Below, piece after piece: positions 49,197 to 59,461 of a DNA stretch of 64,000 bases. Below the pieces are notes generated by a model. It was not told where the DNA came from, ran no database searches, and saw only the letters and a list, made by a program, of their open reading frames with translations. The DNA is taken from NCBI RefSeq assembly GCF_002608565.1, contig NZ_LIXM01000005.1, forward strand, positions 62,001 through 126,000, in the 5' to 3' direction. A program made the translations under genes and the position numbers. Position 1 is the first letter of the stretch; every line of letters begins with the position of its first letter. Origin of the DNA: Vibrio sp. PID17_43. Its GTDB lineage: Bacteria; Pseudomonadota; Gammaproteobacteria; Enterobacterales; Vibrionaceae.

Positions 49197-49517
49197 ATGA
49201 GTAAAAATTTTGAATGGGTGACTCCAGACTCTGATCTTCTGGAGCGAGAAAGTACAAAAGTTCAGCCGCCGAAGCTATACAACGTTGTACTCAATAATGA
49301 TGACTACACACCTATGGATTTCGTCATAGAGGTACTTGAGCGATTCTTTTCTCATGATCTTGATAAAGCAACGCAAATCATGCTTAAGGTTCACTATGAA
49401 GGAAAGGCAATTTGTGGGACATACAGCGCAGAAATTGCTGAAACTAAAGTAGCGCAAGTGACGATGTACTCAAGGGAAAATGAACATCCGCTACTATGTA
49501 CGATGGAGCAAGCGTAA
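49197..49517 (+). CDS. clpS: ClpS adaptor protein (N-recognin)
   Basis: Binds proteins with Leu, Phe, Tyr or Trp at the N-terminus and hands them to ClpAP. The 106-residue product has the disordered N-terminal extension followed by [26 protein letters not shown]; the NNDDYTPM segment and the later [20 protein letters not shown] include the N-degron pocket and ClpA contacts. Length equals E. coli ClpS. No strong ribosome site is seen before the ATG. The gap to clpA is 47 bases. Confidence 0.97.
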   Translation: MSKNFEWVTPDSDLLERESTKVQPPKLYNVVLNNDDYTPMDFVIEVLERFFSHDLDKATQIMLKVHYEGKAICGTYSAEIAETKVAQVTMYSRENEHPLLCTMEQA

Positions 49518-49564
49518 CAAGAAGACTTGCTCGAGCAACCAAGTTGTTCTTTCGGGAGGTACTT

Positions 49565-51835
49565 ATGCTAAATAAAGAACTAGAGTCAAGCCTTAACGGT
49601 GCATTCGCTCGTGCACGAGATAAACGTCACGAGTTCATGACTGTCGAACACCTCCTACTCGCATTGTTGGAAAATGATGCAGCCAAGGAAGCCTTATTAG
49701 CCTGCAAAGCGGACCTTGATGCTTTGCGTAACGAACTCGATATTTTCATTGATCAAACAACGCCGTTGATCCCGCAAAGTGATGAGACACGAGAAACCCA
49801 ACCTACCTTGAGTTTTCAGCGTGTGCTTCAGCGTGCGGTATTCCATGTTCAGTCTTCTGGGCGCAATGAAGTGACTGGTGCAAACGTCTTAGTCGCGATA
49901 TTTAGCGAACAAGAGTCTCATGCCGCCTACCTGCTTAAGAAGAATGACATTTCGCGCTTGGATATCGTGAATTTTATCTCTCATGGTATTACGAAAGCTT
50001 CAGGCTCAAGTGAAGATCCATCTTCATCGGACTCGTTCGGTTCTGACAGCCCGGAAGAGACGAATTCAGATGAGCGCTTAGAGAGCTTTGCTACCAACCT
50101 TAACCAAGTGGCGAAAGCCGGTAATATTGACCCTCTGATAGGCCGAGATAAAGAGCTTGAGCGTACCATTCAAGTACTTTGCCGTCGCCGTAAGAATAAC
50201 CCGTTGCTCGTCGGTGAAGCGGGTGTGGGTAAAACGGCCATTGCGGAAGGTCTGGCTTGGCGAATCGTAGAAGGCCAAGTACCAGAAGTCATTCAAGATA
50301 GTGTGATTTACTCACTTGATATTGGTTCGTTATTGGCGGGCACCAAATATCGTGGTGACTTCGAGAAACGTTTCAAGACAATTTTGAAACAGTTAGAAAA
50401 AGAAGAGGATGCGATCCTATTCATCGATGAAATTCACACCATCATTGGTGCAGGTGCTGCTTCTGGTGGTCAGGTCGATGCCGCTAACCTAATTAAGCCA
50501 CTACTAAGTAGCGGTAAGTTACGTTGCATCGGCTCAACAACATACCAAGAGTACAGCAACATTTTTGAAAAAGAGCGCGCATTGTCTCGCCGTTTCCAAA
50601 AAATTGACGTTGTTGAGCCTTCATTGGATGACACTACAAAGATTCTGATGGGTTTAAAGCCGAAGTACGAAGCCCACCATGAAGTGCGTTACACCAATAA
50701 AGCGCTACGTGCTGCGGTTGAACTGTCGGCGAAGTACATCAACGAGCGTCATTTACCAGATAAAGCGATTGATGTCATTGATGAGGCTGGCGCTCGCAGT
50801 CGTCTGGCTCCAGCGAGTCGTCGTAAGAAAACGGTTGGCGTAGCAGACATCGAAGCGATGGTTGCTAGGATGGCTCGTATCCCAGAGAAATCAGTGTCAT
50901 CGTCGGACAAAGACATCTTGAGAAACTTAGATGACAAGATGAAGATGCTGGTGTTTGGTCAAGACAATGCTATTGATGCACTGTCAGAAGCTATCAAGTT
51001 GTCACGTGCAGGTCTGGGTGTTGATAATAAACCTGTCGGATCATTCTTATTTGCCGGCCCTACGGGGGTAGGTAAAACAGAAGTCACGGTTCAGTTGTCC
51101 AAACTACTTGGTATCGAGCTTCTTCGTTTTGATATGTCTGAGTATGGTGAACGTCACTCTGTGAGTCGCTTGATTGGTGCGCCTCCAGGTTACGTTGGTT
51201 ACGATCAAGGCGGTTTACTCACTGATGCGGTTCTCAAACACCCTCATTCGGTTGTTCTACTTGATGAGATTGAAAAAGCGCATCCAGATATTTTCAACTT
51301 ACTACTGCAAGTGATGGATAATGGTACGCTAACGGACAATAATGGCCGTAAAGCGGATTTCCGTAACGTCATCCTTGTCATGACCACTAATGCGGGTGTC
51401 GCTGAAACAGAGAAGAAATCAATTGGTTTGATTCAGCAAGATAATAGTCACGATGCCATGGCGGAAATCAAAAAAGTATTTACGCCAGAGTTTCGTAATC
51501 GTCTCGACAATATCATTTGGTTTAATAGCCTAGATGAAAGCGTTATTCATCAAGTGGTTGATAAGTTCATTGTCGAGCTTCAGGTTCAACTTGATGCTCG
51601 AGGTGTGTCGATGGAAGTATCACAAGATGCACGCCATTGGTTAGCTCATAAAGGATACGATAAGGCAATGGGCGCTCGTCCTATGGGCCGCGTTATTCAA
51701 GAGCAGCTTAAGAAGCCACTTGCGAATGAACTGTTGTTCGGCTCGTTGGTTGATGGCGGCACTGTGAAAGTGACGTTGGTGAAAGATAAACTTGAGTTTG
51801 AGTACTTAAGTGAGAAAGAAGCGGCGCTTCACTGA
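49565..51835 (+). CDS. clpA: ATP-dependent Clp protease ATP-binding subunit ClpA
   Basis: AAA+ unfoldase that feeds substrates to ClpP. The 756-residue product has the double Clp_N domain ([26 protein letters not shown]), first AAA+ with Walker A GEAGVGKT near 214, second with GPTGVGKT near 495, and the ClpP-binding loop IGL in [11 protein letters not shown]. Acidic and serine-rich residues between N-domain and AAA1 form the linker. The frame is open from 49496, within clpS, but the ATG at 49565 has GGGAGG upstream and matches E. coli ClpA length (758). Confidence 0.97.
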   Translation: MLNKELESSLNGAFARARDKRHEFMTVEHLLLALLENDAAKEALLACKADLDALRNELDIFIDQTTPLIPQSDETRETQPTLSFQRVLQRAVFHVQSSGRNEVTGANVLVAIFSEQESHAAYLLKKNDISRLDIVNFISHGITKASGSSEDPSSSDSFGSDSPEETNSDERLESFATNLNQVAKAGNIDPLIGRDKELERTIQVLCRRRKNNPLLVGEAGVGKTAIAEGLAWRIVEGQVPEVIQDSVIYSLDIGSLLAGTKYRGDFEKRFKTILKQLEKEEDAILFIDEIHTIIGAGAASGGQVDAANLIKPLLSSGKLRCIGSTTYQEYSNIFEKERALSRRFQKIDVVEPSLDDTTKILMGLKPKYEAHHEVRYTNKALRAAVELSAKYINERHLPDKAIDVIDEAGARSRLAPASRRKKTVGVADIEAMVARMARIPEKSVSSSDKDILRNLDDKMKMLVFGQDNAIDALSEAIKLSRAGLGVDNKPVGSFLFAGPTGVGKTEVTVQLSKLLGIELLRFDMSEYGERHSVSRLIGAPPGYVGYDQGGLLTDAVLKHPHSVVLLDEIEKAHPDIFNLLLQVMDNGTLTDNNGRKADFRNVILVMTTNAGVAETEKKSIGLIQQDNSHDAMAEIKKVFTPEFRNRLDNIIWFNSLDESVIHQVVDKFIVELQVQLDARGVSMEVSQDARHWLAHKGYDKAMGARPMGRVIQEQLKKPLANELLFGSLVDGGTVKVTLVKDKLEFEYLSEKEAALH

Positions 51836-51856
51836 AGCAACTGCTTTAAATAGCTG

Positions 51857-51888
51857 AAAAAGCGTGCGCTTAGTCGCACGCTTTTTTT
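51857..51888 (+). terminator. Terminator after clpA
   Basis: A 12-base-pair stem (AAAAAGCGTGCG with CGCACGCTTTTT) closes a six-base loop and carries further T. Confidence 0.9.
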
Positions 51889-51934
51889 GTTTATTTAATC
51901 TTCCTGCTGAACCCTTTAGTCGTCATTTATTCTT

Positions 51935-51969
51935 ACTCCATAGGGAGTTTGCGAAAGTTCGATTCTTTC
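51935..51969 (+). pseudogene. Possible 3'-half remnant of a class II tRNA
   Basis: ACTCC-ATAG-GGAGT (51935-51948) resembles a long variable arm. After four bases, GAAAG-TTCGATT-CTTTC (51953-51969) is a perfect T-arm with the conserved TTCGA loop. No acceptor stem, CCA or anticodon arm could be aligned, so this is not a working tRNA. Confidence 0.3.
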
Positions 51970-51980
51970 TTGGAGAGCGA

Positions 51981-52058
51981 ATGCATGATCTTTTTATTGG
52001 CGCACTGAGTGTGCTTTTACTTGGATGTAAGCAAAATGCTCTCGAGTTAGTAAGGTAG
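51981..52058 (+). CDS. Candidate 25-residue hydrophobic microprotein
   Basis: ATG with GGAGAG seven bases before it opens 25 codons, MHDLFIGALSVLLLGCKQNA and five more residues. It contains a hydrophobic stretch and a lipobox-like LLGC (Cys16), but no basic N-terminal residues as a signal peptide needs. It may be a chance frame; no family is recognised. Confidence 0.2.
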   Translation: MHDLFIGALSVLLLGCKQNALELVR

Positions 52059-52199
52059 GATGAAAAGTTCGAACCTATTATGAGTCTTATTGAACAGGGA
52101 AGAGCTTAGTTTGTTGATCTGGCAAGATAGCCGCTTCGAGTAAGACACGTGTTAGTGTTGATCCAACAAGCATCATGATTATTGTAGTGAATCAAAGAC

Positions 52200-52233
52200 A
52201 ATAAAAAACGGAGCGTAGGCTCCGTTTTTTATT
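52200..52233. terminator. Bidirectional terminator after infA
   Basis: A 15-base-pair perfect stem (AATAAAAAACGGAGC with its complement) closes a four-base loop. It is 19 bases after the infA stop on the minus strand. Confidence 0.92.
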
Positions 52234-52251
52234 GCATCCGAAAATCTAAGA

Positions 52252-52470
<219 letters not shown>

Positions 52471-52550
52471 TTAATCCTCTTTAGAAATTAGGCAATATTA
52501 GCGCGCCTATTCTGCCGCTAAATAGTAATTATGTAAAGTTGGAGCGTATT

Positions 52551-53252
52551 CTACCCTTGCCAACGCTGATTTACTAGCCTTTGGTGACGCTGAAAGCGTG
52601 TTTTATAGTTCATCGCTGGACATTCATCGATCTGATATCCCAAATATAGCCAGTGTTTACTTGTCTGCAAGCAATATTTGATTTGGTAAAGTACTGCTAA
52701 CGTACCGAGAGAGAGCGAAGAGTCGGGATCGAAAAACGTATAAAACGCACTAGCACACTTATTCATAATGTCAGTGACAGCGACAGCGAGTAATCGGTTT
52801 GATTCATCGTATATATGAAGAAAGCCTGTCTCTAGCCAACTCGTTTTCGCAAAGCGTGTGAACTCATCTTCTCGTGGTGGATACATAGTGCCCTTTTGGT
52901 GTCGTTTAGTAATGTATCGGCTGTATAGCTTAAACCAGTTATCATCGAGATCTGCTTTCATTTCCCAACGTAAAAGTGAGGCATTATTTAACAAACGTCT
53001 CTGGCTTTTAGATGCGACAAAGTCAGCGATAGAAACTCTTATCGGTTGGCATGCGTTACAGTGTTCACAATGTGGTTTATAGATCGTATTCCCACTGCGG
53101 CGAAAGCCATTTGCCATCAATATTTGATAGTTTTGCTCGGTATGTAAATTGGAATCAAGAGCCACGGCAACGCGTTCTTGTCGTTCGGGTAAGTAACTAC
53201 AAGAATGGTTTTGAGTTAATCCAATACGAATGTGCTGAAGATCCGTGCTCAT
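52551..53252 (-). CDS. bpt: Aspartate/glutamate leucyltransferase (Bpt)
   Basis: Transfers leucine from Leu-tRNA to proteins beginning with Asp or Glu, turning them into ClpS substrates. The 233-residue product matches the bacterial ATE1-like family Bpt described in V. vulnificus. IRIGLTQNHSCSYLPERQE is the start, Cys62, Cys65 and Cys68 (CEHCNACQPIR) form the metal or tRNA-binding cluster, and YLGYQIDECPAMNYKTRFQ is the conserved end. Its start overlaps the aat stop by four bases (ATGA), indicating coupling. Confidence 0.95.
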   Translation of the reverse strand: MSTDLQHIRIGLTQNHSCSYLPERQERVAVALDSNLHTEQNYQILMANGFRRSGNTIYKPHCEHCNACQPIRVSIADFVASKSQRRLLNNASLLRWEMKADLDDNWFKLYSRYITKRHQKGTMYPPREDEFTRFAKTSWLETGFLHIYDESNRLLAVAVTDIMNKCASAFYTFFDPDSSLSLGTLAVLYQIKYCLQTSKHWLYLGYQIDECPAMNYKTRFQRHQRLVNQRWQG

Positions 53253-53959
53253 GATACAGAGTCCTGCAAAGTCTGTGGTGTAAAAGTTCCCAAAGCGGTC
53301 TTTTTATTCCTTAAAGATAGTAGCTTATCTATGAAATCGTCACGTTCGATTTCATACGCTCCAAGCGATTTGAGGTGTGGGTTCATTACTTGGCAGTCAA
53401 TCATTTGTCCTTGATGTGATGCCAAATGATCGCATAAGTACCACAACGCTATTTTGGAAGCGTTGCTTTTTAAGCTAAACATCGACTCACCGCAAAAAAG
53501 TTGGCCAACACTGATGCCATAGAGACCACCGACCAACTCATTGTCCTGCCATACTTCAACTGAGTGGCAGTGACCATTATTAGCCAGCGCTGTGTAAGCG
53601 GCTTGCATACTCTCATTGAGCCACGTTTCTTCGGGGGATCGTGTCGAAGAGCACCGTTGAATTACCTGCTTAGTTGCGTGGTTTAATGTTACTTTATACT
53701 GATGTTTACGTTGAAATTTAATCAAGCTTTTAGAAGGTTTAAATGTCATCGGGTCGAAAACGGCACGCGGTGATGGACTCCACCATAAAATGGGTTCTCC
53801 AGGGCCGTACCAAGGAAATATGCCTTGATGGTACCCTGCTAATATTCGATCGGGGTTGAGATCACCACCGAATGCTAATAAACCATTTGGTTCACTTAAT
53901 GCTTCATACGGTGAAGGGAAGTTGTACGTATCATCAAGTTCAGTTAAATAGATTGCCAT
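53249..53959 (-). CDS. aat: Leucyl/phenylalanyl-tRNA-protein transferase
   Basis: Adds Leu or Phe to proteins with N-terminal Lys, Arg or Met, creating primary N-degrons. The 236-residue product has FPSPYEALSEPNGLLAFGGDL at the start, GIFPWYGPGEPILWWSPSPRAVF and the active-site GLYGISVGQLFCGESMFS. Length equals E. coli Aat (234). First gene of aat-bpt; only 40 bases separate it from the divergent glycine-zipper gene. Confidence 0.97.
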   Translation of the reverse strand: MAIYLTELDDTYNFPSPYEALSEPNGLLAFGGDLNPDRILAGYHQGIFPWYGPGEPILWWSPSPRAVFDPMTFKPSKSLIKFQRKHQYKVTLNHATKQVIQRCSSTRSPEETWLNESMQAAYTALANNGHCHSVEVWQDNELVGGLYGISVGQLFCGESMFSLKSNASKIALWYLCDHLASHQGQMIDCQVMNPHLKSLGAYEIERDDFIDKLLSLRNKKTALGTFTPQTLQDSVS

Positions 53960-53999
53960 AAGAAGAGCTTACCAACATTAGAGCCTTTAGGAGCTTATT

Positions 54000-54476
54000 A
54001 TGAATGAAGCAAGACCTAGCGTAAAACAATGGGCATGGTTCATACTGTTTTTGCCCTTTTTCGCCAATGCGGCTTATGAAAGAAATGTAGCAAAGCCAGT
54101 CAATGAAGTGGTTTATGGTAAAGTTAAATCAGTGCGTTTCATTACCCAACAAGAAGTGATGCAATCAAAAAATAATGGTTGGAAGACGTTGCTAGGTGCC
54201 ACCATTGGCGGCCTTGTGGGGAATCAGTTTGGTGGTGGTACGGGTAAAGAAGTGGCTACGGCAGTCGGCGCCATTGCAGGGGCCACCGTTGTACAGAATC
54301 GAAGTAATGATCTATACACGGTGGAATATAAACTGGTTGAACTATTGATTAAAGTCGAAGGCAACAAGCTTATTAATGTGATTCAAGACGTCGACAAAAA
54401 CATGCTATTTAACCGGGGTGATGATGTTCGTATATTGTACTTTGATGATGGCGTTAGGGTCGACATCGCTTATTAG
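54000..54476 (+). CDS. Glycine-zipper 2TM domain protein
   Basis: A 158-residue exported protein. The N-terminus has a hydrophobic stretch (WAWFILFLPFFANAA) that is probably a signal peptide ending near residue 24; there is no lipobox cysteine. Residues 65-97 form a glycine zipper (GATIGGLVGNQFGGGTGKEVATAVGAIAGA), related to SlyB and the rickettsial 17-kDa antigen. The C-terminal part is beta-rich. Members sit in or near the outer membrane; function unknown. It is monocistronic, with its own short promoter shared with aat. Confidence 0.8.
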   Translation: MNEARPSVKQWAWFILFLPFFANAAYERNVAKPVNEVVYGKVKSVRFITQQEVMQSKNNGWKTLLGATIGGLVGNQFGGGTGKEVATAVGAIAGATVVQNRSNDLYTVEYKLVELLIKVEGNKLINVIQDVDKNMLFNRGDDVRILYFDDGVRVDIAY

Positions 54477-54636
54477 GCCACCGTTTGCATGATAAGAGTA
54501 AGGGTGACTAATTATTCAAAAATTAGCATGGATTTGCTCTGGTTTTGTGGTGGTTTTTTCGTTAGTCTGAATCCACGAAGAATTGTTTAGCTCTCAAAAA
54601 ACGCGAAGTGAGAGTACAAAGGATTATCAACTTTTA

Positions 54637-55917
54637 ATGGAAAGCCTAACGTTACAACCCATCAATAAAATTCAAGGGGAAGTGAATCTTCCTGGATCAA
54701 AAAGTGTTTCCAATCGAGCCCTATTGCTTGCCGCACTGGCAAAGGGCACGACTCGTTTGACCAACCTTCTCGATAGTGATGATATTCGCCATATGTTGAA
54801 TGCTCTGACTAAGCTTGGTGTTCAATATCAATTGTCTGAAGACAAAACAGAGTGTGTTGTAGAAGGTCTTGGTCGTCCATTTTCTGTCGCTGAGCCAGCA
54901 GAGTTATTTCTTGGTAACGCAGGTACAGCAATGCGTCCATTGGCTGCGGCGCTTTGCCTAGGCGAAGGTGAATATGTACTGACAGGCGAGCCTCGCATGA
55001 AGGAGCGCCCGATCGGTCACCTTGTAACAGCGTTGCAGAAAGCGGGGGCCAGCATCGAGTATTTAGAAAACGAACATTACCCACCGCTAAAAATCATAGG
55101 TACTGGCCTTAAGTCTGGTTCGGTGTCGATTGATGGCTCTATCTCAAGCCAATTCTTAACCGCATTTTTGATGTCTGCTCCATTAGCCGATGGTGAAATC
55201 CGCATCGAAATCGAAGGTGATCTAGTATCCAAACCGTATATTGATATTACGCTGCACATTATGAAGCAGTTTGGCGTTGAGGTTATCAACAACGATTACC
55301 AAGAATTTGTGATTCCTTCTGGTCAACATTATATTGCCCCTGGTGATTTCTTAGTTGAAGGTGACGCCTCGTCTGCGTCTTACTTCTTGGCTGCCGCTGC
55401 AATCAAGGGCGGAGAAGTGAAAGTCACTGGTATTGGTAAAAACAGTATTCAGGGAGACATTCAATTTGCTGACGCACTAGAAAAAATGGGCGCAGAGATT
55501 GAGTGGGGCGATGATTATGTGATTGCTCGCGTTGGTCAGCTTAAAGGTATCGATATGGACTATAACCATATCCCTGATGCAGCGATGACGATAGCGACAA
55601 CAGCGCTCTTTGCTGAAGGTACAACTGCGATTCGCAACGTGTATAACTGGCGCGTTAAAGAGACTGACCGCCTTGCTGCGATGGCAACAGAACTGCGTAA
55701 AGTGGGTGCGGAAGTAGAAGAGGGGCAGGACTATATTATTGTGAAGCCGGTACCTCAACTGACGCATGCTGCGATTGATACTTACGATGATCACCGTATG
55801 GCGATGTGTTTTTCGCTGGTGGCGCTTAGCGATACGCCCGTAACGATTAACGACCCTAAGTGCACATCAAAGACCTTCCCGGATTATTTCGACAAGTTTA
55901 AAGCATTAAGCTGTTAA
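54637..55917 (+). CDS. aroA: EPSP synthase (3-phosphoshikimate 1-carboxyvinyltransferase)
   Basis: Sixth step of the shikimate pathway, joining phosphoenolpyruvate to shikimate 3-phosphate. The 426-residue product has the class I features: [18 protein letters not shown] with Lys22, [15 protein letters not shown] with Gly-Asn-Ala-Gly near 94-97, and RMKERPI. The frame opens at 54583, but the ATG at 54637 gives MESLTLQPI, the conserved start. In E. coli aroA follows serC; here it is alone and followed by a terminator. Confidence 0.97.
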   Translation: MESLTLQPINKIQGEVNLPGSKSVSNRALLLAALAKGTTRLTNLLDSDDIRHMLNALTKLGVQYQLSEDKTECVVEGLGRPFSVAEPAELFLGNAGTAMRPLAAALCLGEGEYVLTGEPRMKERPIGHLVTALQKAGASIEYLENEHYPPLKIIGTGLKSGSVSIDGSISSQFLTAFLMSAPLADGEIRIEIEGDLVSKPYIDITLHIMKQFGVEVINNDYQEFVIPSGQHYIAPGDFLVEGDASSASYFLAAAAIKGGEVKVTGIGKNSIQGDIQFADALEKMGAEIEWGDDYVIARVGQLKGIDMDYNHIPDAAMTIATTALFAEGTTAIRNVYNWRVKETDRLAAMATELRKVGAEVEEGQDYIIVKPVPQLTHAAIDTYDDHRMAMCFSLVALSDTPVTINDPKCTSKTFPDYFDKFKALSC

Positions 55918-55933
55918 TTAGGTCTGAATTTAC

Positions 55934-55965
55934 AAAAAAAGCCAGAGTTTAACTCTGGCTTTTTT
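55934..55965. terminator. Terminator between aroA and yciN
   Basis: GCCAGAG pairs perfectly with CTCTGGC, extended by A-T pairs on the outside. Seven A on the left and seven T on the right make it usable by both converging genes. Confidence 0.9.
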
Positions 55966-55982
55966 CTTGGATTTTTATGTGT

Positions 55983-56231
55983 TTATTTATCTAGCGTGAA
56001 TTCTTTTGAAAGGTGGTGCGCCAGGTATTTAAACATATTGAATACCGCCGTTGTTTTCGAGGTTGGCAGGCCTTTCTCGTCGAGGAAATACTCACCTTTA
56101 AATACCAAAACATCGTCTTTTTCTTCCACGCTTGTGGCACGCATTCCTTCGATGTAGTCGTCGTGTTCTTGGATGATTTGGTTAGCGATTAAAAGAAGTT
56201 CGAATTCTTCAATTCGTTTTTTGTCAGACAT
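55983..56231 (-). CDS. yciN: YciN family protein (DUF2498)
   Basis: An 82-residue cytoplasmic protein with the YciN sequence: [56 protein letters not shown]. It is close to E. coli YciN, whose gene also lies just upstream of topA in the opposite direction. The ATG at 56231 is chosen because the first six residues from the one at 56249 are not conserved. Function unknown. Confidence 0.93.
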   Translation of the reverse strand: MSDKKRIEEFELLLIANQIIQEHDDYIEGMRATSVEEKDDVLVFKGEYFLDEKGLPTSKTTAVFNMFKYLAHHLSKEFTLDK

Positions 56232-56783
56232 AACGTTCTCGTCGTTCAATGAAACTCAAGTGAGAGAATTATATACCCAAGTAACTTCAAGGTGCTAGGC
56301 TCAGTGGCAGTGCGCAGAATCCTCTATCTTGAAGTCACTTGTGTATACCCATAATTATCATGGGATGGCATGGTGAAATCTGTTATAAGGGGGCCCGTTA
56401 TGAGCTAATCGTCATCGATGAAAGAATCGAACAAAGATTTATAAATTCATTCGTGGTCATTCTGCTCAGATAATCTTAGGCTAGGTTCTGGAGAGCGTAT
56501 GAATTTATTTTGTGATGAGAGACTAAAATTATTGCATTCGACTGGCGGCGTTAAACTTTGCCTGCTTAGTATATGCTGCTCAAGACCTTTTGCAGAATCC
56601 CACCTCGTCTGAGTATAAAGACGATGAATTGTCAACCAATCGGATCTGAATTTCAAAAAAGCAGTTGATCTTCTTTTCATCTCGCACAATAGTAAAAAAA
56701 GAAGCAATGAAATAGAACATTATGCGGATGGCTTCCTTTGGAAGTTTTTGCCCGCATTATCACGAAGGACGTTAGAGTCAGTT
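56232..56783. promoter_or_regulatory. yciN-topA divergent region with palindromic repeat
   Basis: A 552-base gap. It contains a 76-bp palindromic repeat at 56272-56347; the rest has no supported gene. The topA promoters, which in E. coli respond to supercoiling, should lie at the right end. An antisense frame at 56447-56707 has no gene-like features. Confidence 0.5.
56272..56347. repeat. 76-bp imperfect palindromic intergenic repeat
   Basis: Twenty-base arms at 56272-56291 and 56328-56347 are inverted copies that match at 18 of 20 positions, flanking 36 bases. The arm core CCCAAGTAACTTCAAG looks like the intergenic palindromes common in Vibrio genomes. Transcribed either way it forms a long hairpin. 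Confidence 0.7.
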
Positions 56784-59414
56784 ATGGGTAAATCGCTCGT
56801 TATAGTGGAGTCACCAGCCAAGGCTAAGACGATAAATAAATACCTTGGTAAAGACTTTATTGTTAAGTCTAGTGTTGGTCACGTGCGTGATCTGCCAACG
56901 GCCGGTCAAAGCACTGGTGAGAAAAAAGCCGCTGCCATTTCTACCAAAGGAATGAGCCCGGAAGAGAAAGCGCGCGTCAAAAAAGAGAAAGACCGCAAAT
57001 CCCTGATCAAAAAAATGGGGATTAATCCATACCATGACTGGGATGCGAATTACCAAATTCTTCCAGGCAAAGAAAAAGTCGTAAGCGAACTACAAAAATT
57101 AGCCAAAGACGCTGATTATGTTTACCTCGCAACCGATTTGGACCGCGAGGGGGAAGCAATCGCATGGCACCTTCGTGAGATCATCGGTGGCGATGAAGAG
57201 CGATACAAACGAGTCGTCTTTAACGAGATTACTAAGAACGCAATCCAGCAGGCTTTCCAGACTCCAGGAGAGTTGAACATGGATGGCGTTAACGCCCAGC
57301 AAGCACGTCGCTTCATGGACCGCGTAGTCGGTTTCATGGTCTCTCCATTGCTATGGAAGAAAGTCGCACGTGGTCTGTCTGCAGGACGTGTACAGTCGGT
57401 TGCGGTCAAGCTATTGGTTGAGCGTGAGCGTGAAATCAATGCTTTCATTCCAGAAGAGTTCTGGGATATCAATGCAAATACGCACACCAAAGAAAAGACG
57501 GCATTCAAACTTCTTGTTGCACAAAAAGATGGCGTTGTGTTTAAGCCTGTTAACGAGATAGAGACCAAAGCAGCGCTTTCTGTTCTAGAAAAGGCGAGCT
57601 ACGAAGTATGTAAGCGTGAAGACCGCCCAACGAAGAGTAAGCCGTCTGCACCATACATCACTTCAACACTTCAACAAGCGGCAAGTACTCGTCTTGGCTA
57701 CGGCGTTAAGAAGACGATGATGCTGGCGCAGCGTTTGTATGAAGCGGGTTACATCACCTATATGCGTACCGACTCAACTAACTTGAGTGCGGAAGCGGTA
57801 GATGCCGTTCGTGGATTCATCGGCTCTGAGTTTGGTGACAAGTATCTTCCTGCTAAACCGCTTATATACGGCAGCAAAGAGGGTGCACAAGAAGCGCACG
57901 AAGCGATTCGTCCTTCCGATGTCGCTGTGAAAGCAGAAGATATACAAGGTGTTGATGCGGATGCCCACAAACTTTATGCGTTGATCTGGAATCAGTTCGT
58001 GGCGTGTCAGATGACGCCAGCAGAGTACGATTCAACAACGATCAGTGTAAAAGCAGCGGAATACACGCTAAAAGCGAAAGGTCGTATTCTAAAGTTTGAT
58101 GGTTGGACTCGAGTTCAACGCCCAATGGGTAAAAACGAAGATACAATTCTTCCTGCTGTGCAACTCGGTGACAAGCTAGACCTAGATTCACTAGAGCCTA
58201 AGCAGCACTTTACTAAGCCACCAGCACGTTTCACAGAAGCGGCGTTGGTTAAAGAACTTGAGAAGCGCGGCATTGGCCGCCCATCAACTTATGCATCGAT
58301 CATTTCTACGATCCAAGATCGTGGTTACGTAAAAGTAGAGCAGCGTCGCTTCTACGCTGAGAAAATGGGCGAAATCGTGACTGACCGCCTAGATGACAGT
58401 TTTAACGATCTTATGAACTACGACTTTACTGCTCGTATGGAGCAGAAACTTGACCAAATCGCAGAAGGCAAGGTGAAGTGGAAAGCCGTTCTGGATAACT
58501 TCTTCACAGACTTCACGGGTGATCTTGAGAAAGCAGAACAAGACGAGACGGAAGGTGGGATGAAGCTGAATCACATTGTGATGACAGACATTGAATGTCC
58601 GACATGTGGTCGCCCAATGGGTATTCGTACTGCGTCGACCGGTGTGTTCCTAGGTTGTTCAGGTTATGCATTACCACCGAAAGAGCGTTGTAAGACAACC
58701 ATTAACCTTGGTGATGAAGAAGGCATTATCAACGTTCTAGAAGAAGACGTTGAAACGGCCGCACTGCGTGCTAAGAAGCGTTGTCCAATTTGTGAAACGG
58801 CGATGGATGCGTACCTCATTGATGATAAGCGTAAGATGCACGTTTGTGGTAACAACCCGAATTGTGAAGGCTACATTGTTGAGCATGGTGAGTTCAAAGT
58901 AAAAGGCTACGATGGTCCTGTTGTTGAATGTGACAAGTGTGGGTCTGACATGGTGCTTAAGAATGGCCGTTTTGGTAAATACATGGATTGTACGAGTGAA
59001 ACCTGTAAGAACACTCGTAAGATTTTGAAGAATGGTGAAGTTGCACCACCAAAAGAAGATCCAGTTCATTTCCCAGAACTGCCATGTGAAAACTCAGATG
59101 CATACTTTGTGCTTCGTGATGGTGCTTCGGGCTTATTCATGGCCGCAAGTAACTTCCCGAAATCTCGTGAAACACGAGCACCGTTAGTCTCTGAACTGGC
59201 GCGTTTTGAAGAGCGTCTACCTGAGAAGTTTAAGTACCTAACGAAGGCGCCAGCTGCTGATCCAGATGGTCGACCTGCGGTGGTTCGCTTTAGTCGCAAG
59301 AGTAAAGAAAATTACGTTCGTACTGAAGATAACGGTAAGCCTAGTGGTTGGACGGCATTGTACATTGACGGTAATTGGGAAGTTACGGATAAGCGCAAAA
59401 AAGCAAAAGCGTAA
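56784..59414 (+). CDS. topA: DNA topoisomerase I
   Basis: Relaxes negative supercoils with a transient 5'-phosphotyrosine link. The 876-residue product has the TOPRIM domain ([18 protein letters not shown] and [15 protein letters not shown]), the active-site tyrosine near residue 320 in ITYMRTDST, and three C-terminal four-cysteine zinc motifs beginning [16 protein letters not shown] and CDKCGSDM. A basic C-terminal tail KRKKAKA follows. Start at the ATG 56784, which gives [12 protein letters not shown] as in E. coli; the open frame from 56748 adds twelve unlikely residues. Terminator follows. Confidence 0.97.
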   Translation: MGKSLVIVESPAKAKTINKYLGKDFIVKSSVGHVRDLPTAGQSTGEKKAAAISTKGMSPEEKARVKKEKDRKSLIKKMGINPYHDWDANYQILPGKEKVVSELQKLAKDADYVYLATDLDREGEAIAWHLREIIGGDEERYKRVVFNEITKNAIQQAFQTPGELNMDGVNAQQARRFMDRVVGFMVSPLLWKKVARGLSAGRVQSVAVKLLVEREREINAFIPEEFWDINANTHTKEKTAFKLLVAQKDGVVFKPVNEIETKAALSVLEKASYEVCKREDRPTKSKPSAPYITSTLQQAASTRLGYGVKKTMMLAQRLYEAGYITYMRTDSTNLSAEAVDAVRGFIGSEFGDKYLPAKPLIYGSKEGAQEAHEAIRPSDVAVKAEDIQGVDADAHKLYALIWNQFVACQMTPAEYDSTTISVKAAEYTLKAKGRILKFDGWTRVQRPMGKNEDTILPAVQLGDKLDLDSLEPKQHFTKPPARFTEAALVKELEKRGIGRPSTYASIISTIQDRGYVKVEQRRFYAEKMGEIVTDRLDDSFNDLMNYDFTARMEQKLDQIAEGKVKWKAVLDNFFTDFTGDLEKAEQDETEGGMKLNHIVMTDIECPTCGRPMGIRTASTGVFLGCSGYALPPKERCKTTINLGDEEGIINVLEEDVETAALRAKKRCPICETAMDAYLIDDKRKMHVCGNNPNCEGYIVEHGEFKVKGYDGPVVECDKCGSDMVLKNGRFGKYMDCTSETCKNTRKILKNGEVAPPKEDPVHFPELPCENSDAYFVLRDGASGLFMAASNFPKSRETRAPLVSELARFEERLPEKFKYLTKAPAADPDGRPAVVRFSRKSKENYVRTEDNGKPSGWTALYIDGNWEVTDKRKKAKA

Positions 59415-59430
59415 TTAAGATTACTCGAAC

Positions 59431-59461
59431 AAAGGCAGCGAATTCGCTGCCTTTTTGTTTT
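59431..59461 (+). terminator. Terminator after topA
   Basis: AAAGGCAGCG pairs perfectly with CGCTGCCTTT around an AATT loop, then TTGTTTTG. Confidence 0.9.

Larger units (their letters stand above)
51889..52199. other. clpA-infA gap with tRNA-like remnants
   Basis: About 311 bases without a confident gene. Two T-arm-like motifs, GTTCGATTC at 51957-51965 and GTTCGAACC at 52067-52075, occur here. E. coli has the serine tRNA gene serW in the same interval. A 25-codon frame with a ribosome site lies between the motifs (51981-52058). Confidence 0.45.

Noticed and set aside
56447..56707. An 86-codon minus-strand frame upstream of topA
   Set aside because: No ribosome site, no recognisable domain, and residues look random; it overlaps the region where topA promoters are expected.
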